The notes under the pieces are model-generated. The model was not told the origin of the DNA and searched no databases. It saw only the letters and a program-made list of their open reading frames with translations. A DNA stretch of 64,000 nucleotides, from contig JAFSMO010000072.1 of the NCBI GenBank assembly GCA_017447865.1, positions 1-64,000 on the forward strand, given 5' to 3'. Source of the DNA: Thermoguttaceae bacterium (GTDB taxonomy: Bacteria > Planctomycetota > Planctomycetia > Pirellulales > Thermoguttaceae). Positions within the stretch are counted from its first letter, which is position 1. Every line of letters starts with the position of its first letter. A program made the translations under genes and the position numbers. Below, piece after piece: positions 46,451-54,999 of this stretch.

Positions 46451-47692
46451 ATGCACCGTTTTTTGATCTCCTGGATCGGTTTTTTCGTTTTGCTTTCCCC
46501 GTCGGACTGCCTCTCTGAGTCCACCAGCCGGGACTCCTTTCAGTGGGAGGGGACGAAAATCACTGAATTCATCGGCAAGGAAACCGAGGTCGTCATTCCC
46601 GACGGCACGACGGCGATTGGTGAGATGGCTTTTTTGAATTGCAAAACGCTGACGTCCGTCGTCATTCCCGGCAGTGTGACGGAGATCGAAGATGATGCCT
46701 TCTCGCACTGCTCTTCCTTAAAGTCCCTTACGATTTCCAAAGGCGTGAAGAAGATTGGATGTTCCGCTTTTCTGGGCTGCGATTCTTTGACGTCCGTCGT
46801 GATCCCAGATAGCGTGACGGTGATTGGAGATGCCGCGTTTGCTGGCAGTGAGTCTTTGAAATCCGTCGTCATTCCCGGCAGTGTGACGGAGATGGAAAGG
46901 TACGTTTTTATGGGCTGCTGTTCCTTAACGTCCGTTACGATCCTCGAAGGCTTGAAGAAGATTGGAGAAAGCGCATTCGATGAATGCGAGAACTTGTCCT
47001 CCATCGTCATTCCCGAAAGTGTGACGGAAATTGGAGAATGCGCTTTCAGAGGATGTGAATCTTTGAAGTCCGTCGTGATTCCCAGGAATGTGACGGTGAT
47101 TGGAGAGGCCGCGTTCGGTGGCTGCAGTTCCTTAACTTCTTTCACGATCCCCGAGAAAGTGACGGTAATTGAAGACAGCGTGTTCAATGAATGTACCTCT
47201 TTAAAATCAGTCACCATCCCGGAAGGCGTCACCAGGATTGAAATGTGGGCGTTTCAAAAATGTGAATCCTTAACGTCCATCGTGATCCCCAAAGGAGTGG
47301 AGGAGATCGATTATCAGGCTTTCAAAGACTGCAAAGCCTTGAAAACCGTCGTCATTCCGGAAAGTGTCAAGGAAATCGGAAGAGGAGCATTTGAAGGGTG
47401 CGTTTCCTTAACGTCCATTGTGATTCCCAAAGGGGTGAAGGAAATTTGGTTCGAGGCCTTTAAAGGGTGCATTTCCTTAACGTCCATCGTTATTCCGGAA
47501 GGGGTGGAAATGCTTGAGTCGGGACTGTTCAAAGGCTGCAAAGCCTTAAAAACCGTCGTCGTTCCGGGAAGTGTGGAAGACATTTTTGACGACACGTTCG
47601 AGGACTGCCCGAACGTGACGATCCACGCCCCGGCAGGCTCCGAGGCCGAAAAATTCGCGAAAGAAAAGAAGATCCCGTTTCAGGCGAAATGA
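46451..47692 (+). CDS. BspA-type leucine-rich repeat (LRR_5) surface protein
   Basis: 413 residues from the ATG at 46451 (GGAGG upstream and a signal peptide MHRFLISWIGFFVLLSPSDCLS). Residues about 42-386 are fifteen consecutive 23-residue repeats of the pattern TSVVIPxSVTEIGExAFxGCxSL. The end, TIHAPAGSEAEKFAKEKKI, is the usual cap. Such proteins bind host or bacterial surfaces or matrix proteins; here the target is unknown. The DNA is visibly less GC-rich than neighbouring genes and made of 69-bp repeats, which suggests recent expansion and perhaps transfer from another lineage. Confidence 0.9.
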   Translation: MHRFLISWIGFFVLLSPSDCLSESTSRDSFQWEGTKITEFIGKETEVVIPDGTTAIGEMAFLNCKTLTSVVIPGSVTEIEDDAFSHCSSLKSLTISKGVKKIGCSAFLGCDSLTSVVIPDSVTVIGDAAFAGSESLKSVVIPGSVTEMERYVFMGCCSLTSVTILEGLKKIGESAFDECENLSSIVIPESVTEIGECAFRGCESLKSVVIPRNVTVIGEAAFGGCSSLTSFTIPEKVTVIEDSVFNECTSLKSVTIPEGVTRIEMWAFQKCESLTSIVIPKGVEEIDYQAFKDCKALKTVVIPESVKEIGRGAFEGCVSLTSIVIPKGVKEIWFEAFKGCISLTSIVIPEGVEMLESGLFKGCKALKTVVVPGSVEDIFDDTFEDCPNVTIHAPAGSEAEKFAKEKKIPFQAK

Positions 47693-47716
47693 AACTCCCG
47701 CAAGAAAGAAGATTTT

Positions 47717-48544
47717 ATGCTGTTTCCCACGATTCAAATTGATGAAAAAAAGTGCGTCCGCTGCGGCTCGTGCGTGAAGGACTGCCTCGCGAAGATTTTG
47801 ACGCTCGACTCGGGTTTTCCCCGGTTTGTGCCGGGTGGAGAGGCGCGCTGCTTCCGGTGCCAGCACTGCATGGCCGTCTGTCCGACCGGGGCGTTCGGCT
47901 GGAACGGGAAGGAAGCAGGAAAGTCGCTTTTGCCCGGCAAAACGCCCGACCCGCAGGAGGTCCTGAACCTTTTGCGCCAGCGCCGAAGCATCCGCCAGTA
48001 CAAGCGCGAAAACGTCCCGGATGAGGTCCTGCAGGCCCTGCGCAGCGCCATGTATTTCGTCCCGACCGGGTGCAATGACCACCGGCTTTTTTTCACGTGC
48101 GCCGAGGACGTGAGCGTCACCGACTCGTTCCGTGAGGACGCCCGAAAAGCCGTGCTGGAACGGATCCGCAACGCGACGCTGCCCGCGAAAATCGCCCATT
48201 TCGCGCGGCTTCAGCCCGCTTTGGAGGGTGGGGCGGACGTTTTCTTCCGGAACGCCCCGCACTTCGCGGCCATCGCGGTTCCTCCGGACGCCAAGGACGC
48301 GCACATCGACCCGTACATCGCCGCGGCCCAGTTCGAGATTCTCGCCTCGGCTTTCGGCATGGGGACCTGCTGGGGCGGCATGGCGACCGATCTGTTTCAG
48401 AGCGTTCCGGCGCTTCTCGAGCGGCTCGAGATCCCGGCGACGCACGAGCTGAAGATCATCATGCTTTTCGGAAAACCCGCGGTCCAGTACCGGCGCCTCC
48501 CGCAGCCCGAGCCGTGTGAGTGGCGGAGCCTGAAAAGCGAATAA
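47717..48544 (+). CDS. Ferredoxin-nitroreductase fusion
   Basis: 275 residues. The N-terminus carries two [4Fe-4S] ferredoxin motifs (CVRCGSCVKDC and CFRCQHCMAVCP, residues about 14-53). From about residue 75 there is a nitroreductase (FMN) domain starting RRSIRQYKRENVPDEVL and continuing to AFGMGTCWGG. The family reduces nitro or quinone compounds, or acts on ferredoxin-linked substrates, in anaerobes. It follows the BspA gene by 24 bp. Confidence 0.9.
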   Translation: MLFPTIQIDEKKCVRCGSCVKDCLAKILTLDSGFPRFVPGGEARCFRCQHCMAVCPTGAFGWNGKEAGKSLLPGKTPDPQEVLNLLRQRRSIRQYKRENVPDEVLQALRSAMYFVPTGCNDHRLFFTCAEDVSVTDSFREDARKAVLERIRNATLPAKIAHFARLQPALEGGADVFFRNAPHFAAIAVPPDAKDAHIDPYIAAAQFEILASAFGMGTCWGGMATDLFQSVPALLERLEIPATHELKIIMLFGKPAVQYRRLPQPEPCEWRSLKSE

Positions 48545-48589
48545 AGAAATTTCCGGCTAAACACCACGCCAGTCCCGCTTCGGCGCGAG

Positions 48590-48710
48590 ATTTAAACACG
48601 GATTTTCACGGATTAAATGGATTTCCACGGATTTTTTAAGAAAAAAGGTCGAACTCTTCTCCAGACGAATCCTTTTAATCCATTTAATCCGTGGAAATCC
48701 GTGTTTAAAT
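48590..48710. repeat. Family C inverted repeat, copy 2
   Basis: 121-bp palindromic element with arms ATTTAAACACGGATTTTCAC... and the complementary right arm ending 48710. Same words as the inner part of 7927-8301. It lies between convergent genes, and no terminator-like T-run is visible. Confidence 0.9.
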
Positions 48711-48803
48711 GGAACTCTGAGGCGTTGAGCGCTTTCTGCCTCTTTGAAACGTTACAAGAAAATGCGCTTTTCTGATTTTCCAGTTCGCAAGCTGGCCCAG
48801 AGG

Positions 48804-50219
48804 TCAGACCCAGCCCTCGAATTCTTCCAAAATTCCGTAGTCGGCGTACTCGAAAATCCTTGCCTCCCGGTCCGGATTCACCGCGATGATGACGTCGGCG
48901 TTTTCGACCGCGCACGTGTGCTGGACGGCGCCGGAGATCCCGATCGCGAGGTAGATTTTCGGCGAAACGTTTCTTCCCGTCAGGCCGATCTGGAAGGAGT
49001 ACGACGCGTCGCCTGCATCGACCAGCCCCCTCGAGGCCGCCGGCTCGGCGTGGAGCTTTTCGGCCAGTTTCTGAATTTCGGCCCACTTTCCTTTCACGCC
49101 CCGGCCCCCCGAGACGATGACGTCGGCGCTGGAACTGGCCGTCCGCACGGTCGCCATTTGGGGGCGCGTCCGGCACTCGATTTTCGCCAGAATGTCGCCC
49201 GAATGCGCGGGCCGGTACATGAAAAGGGCGGTCCCGTCGGTTTCCAAAGCCGTGCAGTCGGCGCAGAGGCCCGTCCCGAGAAGCGCGGCCGTTTGCGGTG
49301 CGGTCCGTCGGCCCCACAAGTCGGCGTTCCAGAGGACCACCTCGGCGTCTTTCACGGCCTCGGCGATCTGGCGAGCCGACGATTTCTCCACGAAAACCAC
49401 CTCTTCGGCAATCGCCCGCGCCTGGGGTTCCACCTCGTGCCCGACGGCGTAAACCCTCGGCAGACGCACGGCGCTTTCAGGAATTTCCAGCCCGGATTTG
49501 GGCCGCTTGCGCAGTTCCTCGATGAGCGGGAAAAGCTTGTCCCGCGTGATCCACCGGCACTTTCTGCGGCCGCGCTCGGACGTGAACGTCTGCAAAACGC
49601 GCGTCGGTGAGCCGGCCGTCCCGCAGAGCGCCGCGTCGATCCCGAGTTTCTCCCGGTCCCAGACTTCCACCTCGAGCGGCTTGGAACGCAGTGAGGGAAA
49701 CCGCAGTTCACGGACCCGTTCGAGCGTCAAAACGGCGGGCGAAACGGCAGTTTCCGGCCCGAGCCGCGTGGGGATTTGGACCGTCTCGTCGAAAATCCTG
49801 GGGATTTCCATGCAGTTCGTGACCAGCCCGAAGCCGAGCAGGGCGGCAAGTTCCGGCCCGACCTGCGCCGTGTCGCCGTCGATGCTCTGGCGGCCGCAGA
49901 AAACCCAGTTGATGGGCGTTTGGGCCGCGATTTTTCGGATGGCCGCGCTCAAGATCCGGCTCGTCGCCAGCGTGTCGCTCCCGGCAAACGCAGGATCCGA
50001 GAGCAAAACCGCCCGCAAATTCCCGTTTTTCGCGAGCCTCGTGACCCGCCGCATCGGCTCGACCCACGCCGTGGGCCCCATTCCCAGCGCGACGACCTGC
50101 GCACCGCGTCTCGCACCCTCGGGAGACTCCGCCAGCTCCAGCGCACATTCGAGCGCGGCCGCGTCGAACGGGTTCAGCTCCCCCTGAATGAATTTGGTAC
50201 ACACAAGAATCGTCAGCAT
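48804..50219 (-). CDS. Single-chain electron transfer flavoprotein (EtfB-EtfA fusion)
   Basis: 471 residues. ETF is normally a heterodimer that carries electrons from acyl-CoA and related dehydrogenases to the quinone pool or takes part in flavin bifurcation. Residues about 1-230 are the beta subunit: VVALGMGP, and GRQSIDGDTAQVGPELAALLG is the EtfB signature. Residues about 255-471 are the alpha subunit: VVLWNADLWGRRTAPQTAALLGTGLCADCT, VSGGRGVKG, and the FAD signature IYLAIGISGAVQHTCA followed by VNPDREARIFEYADYG. The order beta-alpha with one reading frame and no internal stop is a real fusion. No acyl-CoA dehydrogenase or EtfQO gene is nearby. GGAG and a promoter lie upstream. Confidence 0.9.
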   Translation of the reverse strand: MLTILVCTKFIQGELNPFDAAALECALELAESPEGARRGAQVVALGMGPTAWVEPMRRVTRLAKNGNLRAVLLSDPAFAGSDTLATSRILSAAIRKIAAQTPINWVFCGRQSIDGDTAQVGPELAALLGFGLVTNCMEIPRIFDETVQIPTRLGPETAVSPAVLTLERVRELRFPSLRSKPLEVEVWDREKLGIDAALCGTAGSPTRVLQTFTSERGRRKCRWITRDKLFPLIEELRKRPKSGLEIPESAVRLPRVYAVGHEVEPQARAIAEEVVFVEKSSARQIAEAVKDAEVVLWNADLWGRRTAPQTAALLGTGLCADCTALETDGTALFMYRPAHSGDILAKIECRTRPQMATVRTASSSADVIVSGGRGVKGKWAEIQKLAEKLHAEPAASRGLVDAGDASYSFQIGLTGRNVSPKIYLAIGISGAVQHTCAVENADVIIAVNPDREARIFEYADYGILEEFEGWV

Positions 50220-50266
50220 TTCACGCTCCGTCGGGTCAATCGTTTTTTCTCGTCACGAGTTCTTTC

Positions 50267-50294
50267 AGTATAGCAGATTTTTCGGCTTTGGCAA
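50267..50294 (-). promoter_or_regulatory. Putative promoter of the EtfB-EtfA gene (minus strand)
   Basis: Minus-strand TTGCCA (50294-50289) and TATACT (50272-50267), spacer 16 bp; leader about 40 nt. Confidence 0.55.
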
Positions 50295-50348
50295 TCCACC
50301 ACCCCCCTTTTCAAAAGGAAATTTTTTTGGTAAAATGCAAGAAGTTTT

Positions 50349-50538
50349 GGAGTGCGATGATACAGTCGCGCAAGCGACATTCATCGCTTTCCCTTGCGGC
50401 AATACAGTCGCGAAGCGACTTTTGCCGCTGAATCTCGCTGGACGTTCCCCACGAGAAAATCATTTTTCGCCGCACTATTTTTCGGTCACTAAGTGAAAGC
50501 GGCAAAGGAAGCCTTCGGCTTCTGTATTGCCGCACTCC
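50349..50538. repeat. Family A hairpin element, copy 4 (inverted)
   Basis: 190 bp in the orientation of copy 3, with the GGAGTGC and GCACTCC ends. Its inner stems are TCGC-gcaa-GCGA, TCGCGAAGCGA-type and GAAGCC-ttc-GGCTTC, again compensated changes under a constant outer stem. It lies between divergent genes, so position relative to transcription is not conserved among copies. Confidence 0.9.
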
Positions 50539-50600
50539 ATAAGACGCGCAAGCGTCGCCCGTAATTCATAATTCATAATTCTTCATTCATAATTAAAAAA

Positions 50601-52283
50601 ATGCCTCCACACTACATTTTTGAGATGAATCGCGTTGGAAAACGCTACGGTGAAAAGGTCGTCCTGCAGAACATCAGCCTGATGTTTTACTACGGCGCGA
50701 AAATCGGGATCGTCGGCGAAAACGGAGCCGGTAAATCGACCCTCTTGAAGATCATGGCCGGGATCGATAAAGATTTCGAGGGCGAGACCAAACTCGCGAA
50801 AGGGATGCGGGTCCGGTACGTCGCGCAGGAGCCGGAGCTGGAACTCGAAGCGACGGTCCGCGAGAACCTGATGACCGCCGTGAAGCCGATCACGGACAAA
50901 ATCGACCGCTTCAACGAGATCTCCGTCCTGATGGGCGACCCGGATCAGGAGGCGAATTTCGATAAACTGATGGAGGAAATGGGCGCCCTGCAGGAAGAGA
51001 TCGACGCGGTGGACGGCTGGAACCTCGACCACCAGATCGACCTGGCCGCCGACGCGCTGGTGCTTCCGCCGGACGACGCGATCGTTCGGAAACTCTCGGG
51101 CGGGGAGCGCCGCCGCGTCGCGCTTTGCATGGCGCTTCTGGAAAAGCCGGACCTTCTGCTTCTCGATGAGCCGACGAACCACCTGGACGCCGAAACGATC
51201 CAGTGGCTTGAAGGGACTCTGCGCGACTACCCCGGCACCGTGATCATCGTGACGCACGACCGGTACTTCCTCGATAATGTGACGAAGTGGATCCTCGAGC
51301 TGGAAAACACGCGGGGGATCCCATTCGAGGGGAACTATTCGAGCTGGCTCGCGCAAAAGGCCGAGCTTCTGAGGATCATCGAGAAAAAGGAGACCCAGCG
51401 GCAAAAAACGCTCCAGCGCGAGCTGGAGTGGATCCAGATGGCGCATAAAGGCCGCAAGCAGAAGAACGAGGCGCGAATCAAGTCGTACGAGCAGCTCGCC
51501 AGCCAGGAAACGATCGACGATAAAAGCGACGCGATCATTCAGATCGCCCCCGGCCCGCGCCTCGGGGAAAAGGTCATTCAGCTCGACGGTGTTTCGAAAG
51601 GTTTCACCATCGGAGGGAACGAGATCACACTGCTCGACGACGTTTCGTTCAACGTCCCGCGCGGCGCCGTGGTCGGCGTCATCGGCCCGAACGGGACCGG
51701 TAAAACGACGCTTTTCCGCATGATCGTCGGCGAGGAAAAACCGGACTCGGGCACGATCGCCATCGGCGACACGGTGCAGCTGGCGTACGTGGACCAGCAC
51801 CGCGACGCGCTGAACGACCAGAACACGATCTTCGACGAGATCACGGACGGCAAAGACGTGATCGAGCTCGGAAAAACGAAGATGAACAGTCGGGCGTACG
51901 TTTCCCGGTTCAATTTCCGCGGGACCCAGCAGTCGAAACTGGTCGGCCAATGCTCGGGCGGTGAGCGGAACCGCGTGCATTTGGCGAAACTCCTGCGCCG
52001 CGGCGGAAACGTGATCCTGCTCGACGAACCGACGAACGACCTGGACGTGAACACGATGCGCGTGCTGGAGCAGGCGATCCTGGATTTCAGCGGCTGCGTG
52101 GTGGTGATCAGCCACGACCGTTTCTTCCTCGACCGCATTTGCACACACACGCTCGTTTACGAAGGGAACGGAAAGGTCCGCTGGTTCGAGGGCAATTTCT
52201 CCGAGTACGAGGAAATGCTCAAGACCCAGGACCCGGGCCGATTCGAAAACCGGCGCAGCAAGTACAAGAAAATCATCCGTTAA
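50601..52283 (+). CDS. ettA: ABC-F translation factor EttA
   Basis: 560 residues with two ABC domains and no membrane segments. EttA binds the ribosomal E site and adjusts translation to the ATP/ADP ratio. Walker A sequences are GENGAGKST (about residue 38) and GPNGTGKTT (about 358); signatures are LSGGERRRVAL and CSGGERNRVHL. The linker between domains (about 245-310) is rich in Arg, Lys and Glu, and an arm in the first domain matches EttA. The C-terminal ENRRSKYKKI resembles the EttA end. No recognisable Shine-Dalgarno precedes the ATG; the upstream DNA is an AT-rich repeat. Confidence 0.93.
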   Translation: MPPHYIFEMNRVGKRYGEKVVLQNISLMFYYGAKIGIVGENGAGKSTLLKIMAGIDKDFEGETKLAKGMRVRYVAQEPELELEATVRENLMTAVKPITDKIDRFNEISVLMGDPDQEANFDKLMEEMGALQEEIDAVDGWNLDHQIDLAADALVLPPDDAIVRKLSGGERRRVALCMALLEKPDLLLLDEPTNHLDAETIQWLEGTLRDYPGTVIIVTHDRYFLDNVTKWILELENTRGIPFEGNYSSWLAQKAELLRIIEKKETQRQKTLQRELEWIQMAHKGRKQKNEARIKSYEQLASQETIDDKSDAIIQIAPGPRLGEKVIQLDGVSKGFTIGGNEITLLDDVSFNVPRGAVVGVIGPNGTGKTTLFRMIVGEEKPDSGTIAIGDTVQLAYVDQHRDALNDQNTIFDEITDGKDVIELGKTKMNSRAYVSRFNFRGTQQSKLVGQCSGGERNRVHLAKLLRRGGNVILLDEPTNDLDVNTMRVLEQAILDFSGCVVVISHDRFFLDRICTHTLVYEGNGKVRWFEGNFSEYEEMLKTQDPGRFENRRSKYKKIIR

Positions 52284-52305
52284 GGATTTCGTGGACCATT
52301 TAAAT

Positions 52306-52311
52306 GAGGAG
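52306..52311 (+). promoter_or_regulatory. Ribosome-binding site that fixes the start of the GH5/GH42-like gene
   Basis: GAGGAG lies seven bases before the ATG at 52319. The in-frame ATG at 52304 overlaps this site, so 52319 is the true start. Confidence 0.85.
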
Positions 52312-52318
52312 TTTTCAA

Positions 52319-54970
52319 ATGAAGCGTTTCCTGTTTTTGCTCGCGGCTCTTTTTTCGGCTTCCGGTCTTTTGGCTGACGAGGAGAATCTGGGGCTTTTCC
52401 AGTTTTACCCGCAGCGGGGCGTGGCGCCTGAAGTTTCGGCTCCGGCCGGGGCGGACGGTCAGGTCGTGGTGGATGGCGACCGGTTCATCACGGCCGGGAC
52501 CGGCAAGGAGATCCGCTTCTGGGGCCTGAACACGTGCTTCGTGATGAATTTTCCCGAAAAGGCCGATGCCGCCCGCTACGCCCAACGGATCGCCGGGTTC
52601 GGGTTCAACGCCGTGCGTCTGCACCACATGGACCGGCGCGACATCTGGGGGAAAAACTACCCCAAAGACCTCACGACGATCGACCCGGAAATGCTCGACC
52701 GCCTCGACTGGTTCATTTACCAGCTCAAACTGAACGGCATTTACGTGAATATTAACCTCCACGTCTCGCGTGAATTCGGCCCGGCCAACGGTTTCCTCCC
52801 GGAGGATCAGGGGACCCGGTACGATAAAGGGCTGGATAATTACGAGCCGCGGATGATCGAGCTTCAGAAAAAGTACGCCCACGACCTTCTGACCCACGTG
52901 AACCCGTACACGAAAATGGCGTACACCGACGACCCGTGCGTCGCGATGATCGAAATTAATAACGAAAACTCCATCCTGACCCAGTACCGTGACGGGGCGC
53001 TGGATTCGCTGGGCACCGACTACGAGCTTACCCTTCAGAAACTTTGGAACGAGTGGCTCGCGAAGAAGTACGGCACGACCGAAAAACTTCGCGCGGCGTG
53101 GGCTTGCGAGGTCATTCCGGTCAGTGAAAACCTCATCGGCCCGGACCAGAAATGGGTGCTGGAAGTCAGCAGCGGCGCGAAGGCGTCGGTCGAAGTGCAG
53201 GACGAAACCCACCGCCTGACGGTCGAAAAGCTCGGCACGGTCGCGTGGCAGCCGCAGTATAACGTCCGGTCGTTCGAGGTCCAGGAAGGGATCCCGTACA
53301 CCATCCGCTTTCAGGCGCGGCGCGTCAGTCCGTCGGAAGGCCAGGGCGGCAAAACCGTTTCCCCGGCGCAGGTTTCCTCGAGCGTCATGCAGAGCCACGA
53401 CCCGTGGTCGAATCTGGGCTTCCGGAAGGAGTTCACGCTCACGTCCGAGTGGCAGGATTTTGAGTTCCGCTTCATCCCCACCGCGAGTGACGAGGCGGCG
53501 CGTTTCGGTTTCTCCCGCTTCCCCGAGGGCGTTTACGAGATCCGGAACGTTTCGATCCACTCCGGCGGTGAGATCGGGATCAAGCCGGCCGAGCGTCTGG
53601 AGGACGGGGCGGTCCGAATCATTTACTTCCGCCGCGAGACGGAGCGCAACACCGAGGCAGCGCGGCAGGATTTCCAGCGTTTTCTGGTCGATCTTGAGAC
53701 GAAATACTGGGCGGAAATGCGCCGGTACATCGTGGAGGACCTGCACGCCAAGGCCCCGGTGACGGGTACCCAGCTGCAATACGGCGCACGCTCGGCTCAG
53801 GCCCAGCTCGATTACTGCGACATTCACTCGTACTGGAACCACCCGCGTTTTCCCGGAGTTCGCTGGGACCAGAAAAACTGGTTCGTCGTGAACACGGCTC
53901 TGGCCAATTCGCTGGGCAAAAAGGATGGAAACCTGAACCTCCTTGCGAGCCAGCGCGTTTTGGGGAAGCCGTACACGGTGAGCGAGTACAATCACCCGTA
54001 CCCGAATTTCTACGGGGCGGAAGGCTGCCCGATGATCGCCGCGGTGGGCGCATTCCAGAACTGGAGCGGCGTCTTCAATTTTGCGTGGTCACACTCGACC
54101 GACTTCAAGGAAACGACGCCCCCGAGTTTCTTCGATTTGAAGGCGAATTCGGTCAAACTGGTCCACACGGCCGCGTGCCGGAACCTTTTCGTTCGCGGTG
54201 ACCTCGCAAGCGCCCCGGCCGAGGAAACGCTCGAGTACGCGCTGACGCCGGCGCAGGAACGGGAGTTCATCGCGGAAAAATCGCACCGCTGGAATTTTGA
54301 CGTGAACCCGGCGGGTTTCAGCCCCACGGCCCCGCTGGAAAAACGGGTCGGGATCCGGTTCAGAGCCGACGGTAAAGAAGTGGCGGAGCCTTCCGATGAG
54401 GAAACCGCCCAAACGGCGACCTGCGCCAAAGACGGCGTGCTTCAGTGGAACGCGGAAACGCCCGACCAGGGGTTCTTCCTGGCCGATACGCCAAAAACCA
54501 AGGTCTTTACCGGCTTCACCCAGAACCGGACGTTTGAATTCCGGAACGGCCCGGGGCTGAAAATTGAGTTTGGCCCGACGCTACTGAACTGGGCGACGGT
54601 CTCCTTGACGGAGCTGGAGCCGAACCGTCTGCTTCTGGCCGCGACGGGCTTGCAGAAGAATCAGAACTGCGAGCTGGGCGAGTACGACCCCGACGCGATC
54701 CAGGGCGTGGAGGTGACGGAGTACCCGAGCCTGATCAACAAGCGGATCTCCTGCTGCAAAAAGCAGGGCACCGGCCCGGTTCTTTGTGAGGGGATTTCGG
54801 CCAGGATCACGCTTGAGGTTCCGAAAGACGCGGCGGTGAAATGTTTCGCTCTCGACGCAAACGCCGAGCCCGCGCAGGAGGTCAAGGTGAAACGCGTCGA
54901 TGAAACGCACGCGGCGATAGAAATTTCCAAAGAGTTCAAAACGCTGTGGTACGAAGTCCGGTTTGAATGA
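52319..54970 (+). CDS. Secreted GH5/GH42-like (clan GH-A) glycoside hydrolase
   Basis: 883 residues with signal peptide (MKRFLFLLAALFSASGLLADE). The barrel begins near residue 65 (FWGLNTCFVM) and carries the acid/base E216 in EINNENS and the probable nucleophile E556 in YTVSEYNHPYPNF, the paired carboxylates of clan GH-A. Between them, residues about 285-440 form an inserted jelly-roll carbohydrate-binding domain (VLEVSSGAKASVEVQDETH, SEWQDFEFRFIP). Beta-sandwich domains follow the barrel to the end. Such insertion of a binding module inside the barrel is uncommon. Substrate may be a mannan, glucan or galactan; unknown. Confidence 0.75.
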   Translation: MKRFLFLLAALFSASGLLADEENLGLFQFYPQRGVAPEVSAPAGADGQVVVDGDRFITAGTGKEIRFWGLNTCFVMNFPEKADAARYAQRIAGFGFNAVRLHHMDRRDIWGKNYPKDLTTIDPEMLDRLDWFIYQLKLNGIYVNINLHVSREFGPANGFLPEDQGTRYDKGLDNYEPRMIELQKKYAHDLLTHVNPYTKMAYTDDPCVAMIEINNENSILTQYRDGALDSLGTDYELTLQKLWNEWLAKKYGTTEKLRAAWACEVIPVSENLIGPDQKWVLEVSSGAKASVEVQDETHRLTVEKLGTVAWQPQYNVRSFEVQEGIPYTIRFQARRVSPSEGQGGKTVSPAQVSSSVMQSHDPWSNLGFRKEFTLTSEWQDFEFRFIPTASDEAARFGFSRFPEGVYEIRNVSIHSGGEIGIKPAERLEDGAVRIIYFRRETERNTEAARQDFQRFLVDLETKYWAEMRRYIVEDLHAKAPVTGTQLQYGARSAQAQLDYCDIHSYWNHPRFPGVRWDQKNWFVVNTALANSLGKKDGNLNLLASQRVLGKPYTVSEYNHPYPNFYGAEGCPMIAAVGAFQNWSGVFNFAWSHSTDFKETTPPSFFDLKANSVKLVHTAACRNLFVRGDLASAPAEETLEYALTPAQEREFIAEKSHRWNFDVNPAGFSPTAPLEKRVGIRFRADGKEVAEPSDEETAQTATCAKDGVLQWNAETPDQGFFLADTPKTKVFTGFTQNRTFEFRNGPGLKIEFGPTLLNWATVSLTELEPNRLLLAATGLQKNQNCELGEYDPDAIQGVEVTEYPSLINKRISCCKKQGTGPVLCEGISARITLEVPKDAAVKCFALDANAEPAQEVKVKRVDETHAAIEISKEFKTLWYEVRFE

Positions 54971-54999
54971 AACCGGTCCCCGCGCCGTTGAGCGTTTCC

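Larger units (their letters stand above)
50220..50600. other. Divergent intergenic region between the EtfB-EtfA gene and ettA
   Basis: 381 bp without a gene. It holds the minus-strand promoter of the EtfB-EtfA gene, repeat family A copy 4 and a family E AT-rich repeat (TAATTCAT words, 50561-50597) directly against the ettA start, which lacks a clear ribosome-binding site. Confidence 0.75.

Noticed and set aside
46451-47692. 69-bp direct repeats that look like a CRISPR or satellite array
   Set aside because: They encode in-frame leucine-rich repeats with a signal peptide and cap. There are no unique spacers of uniform length.
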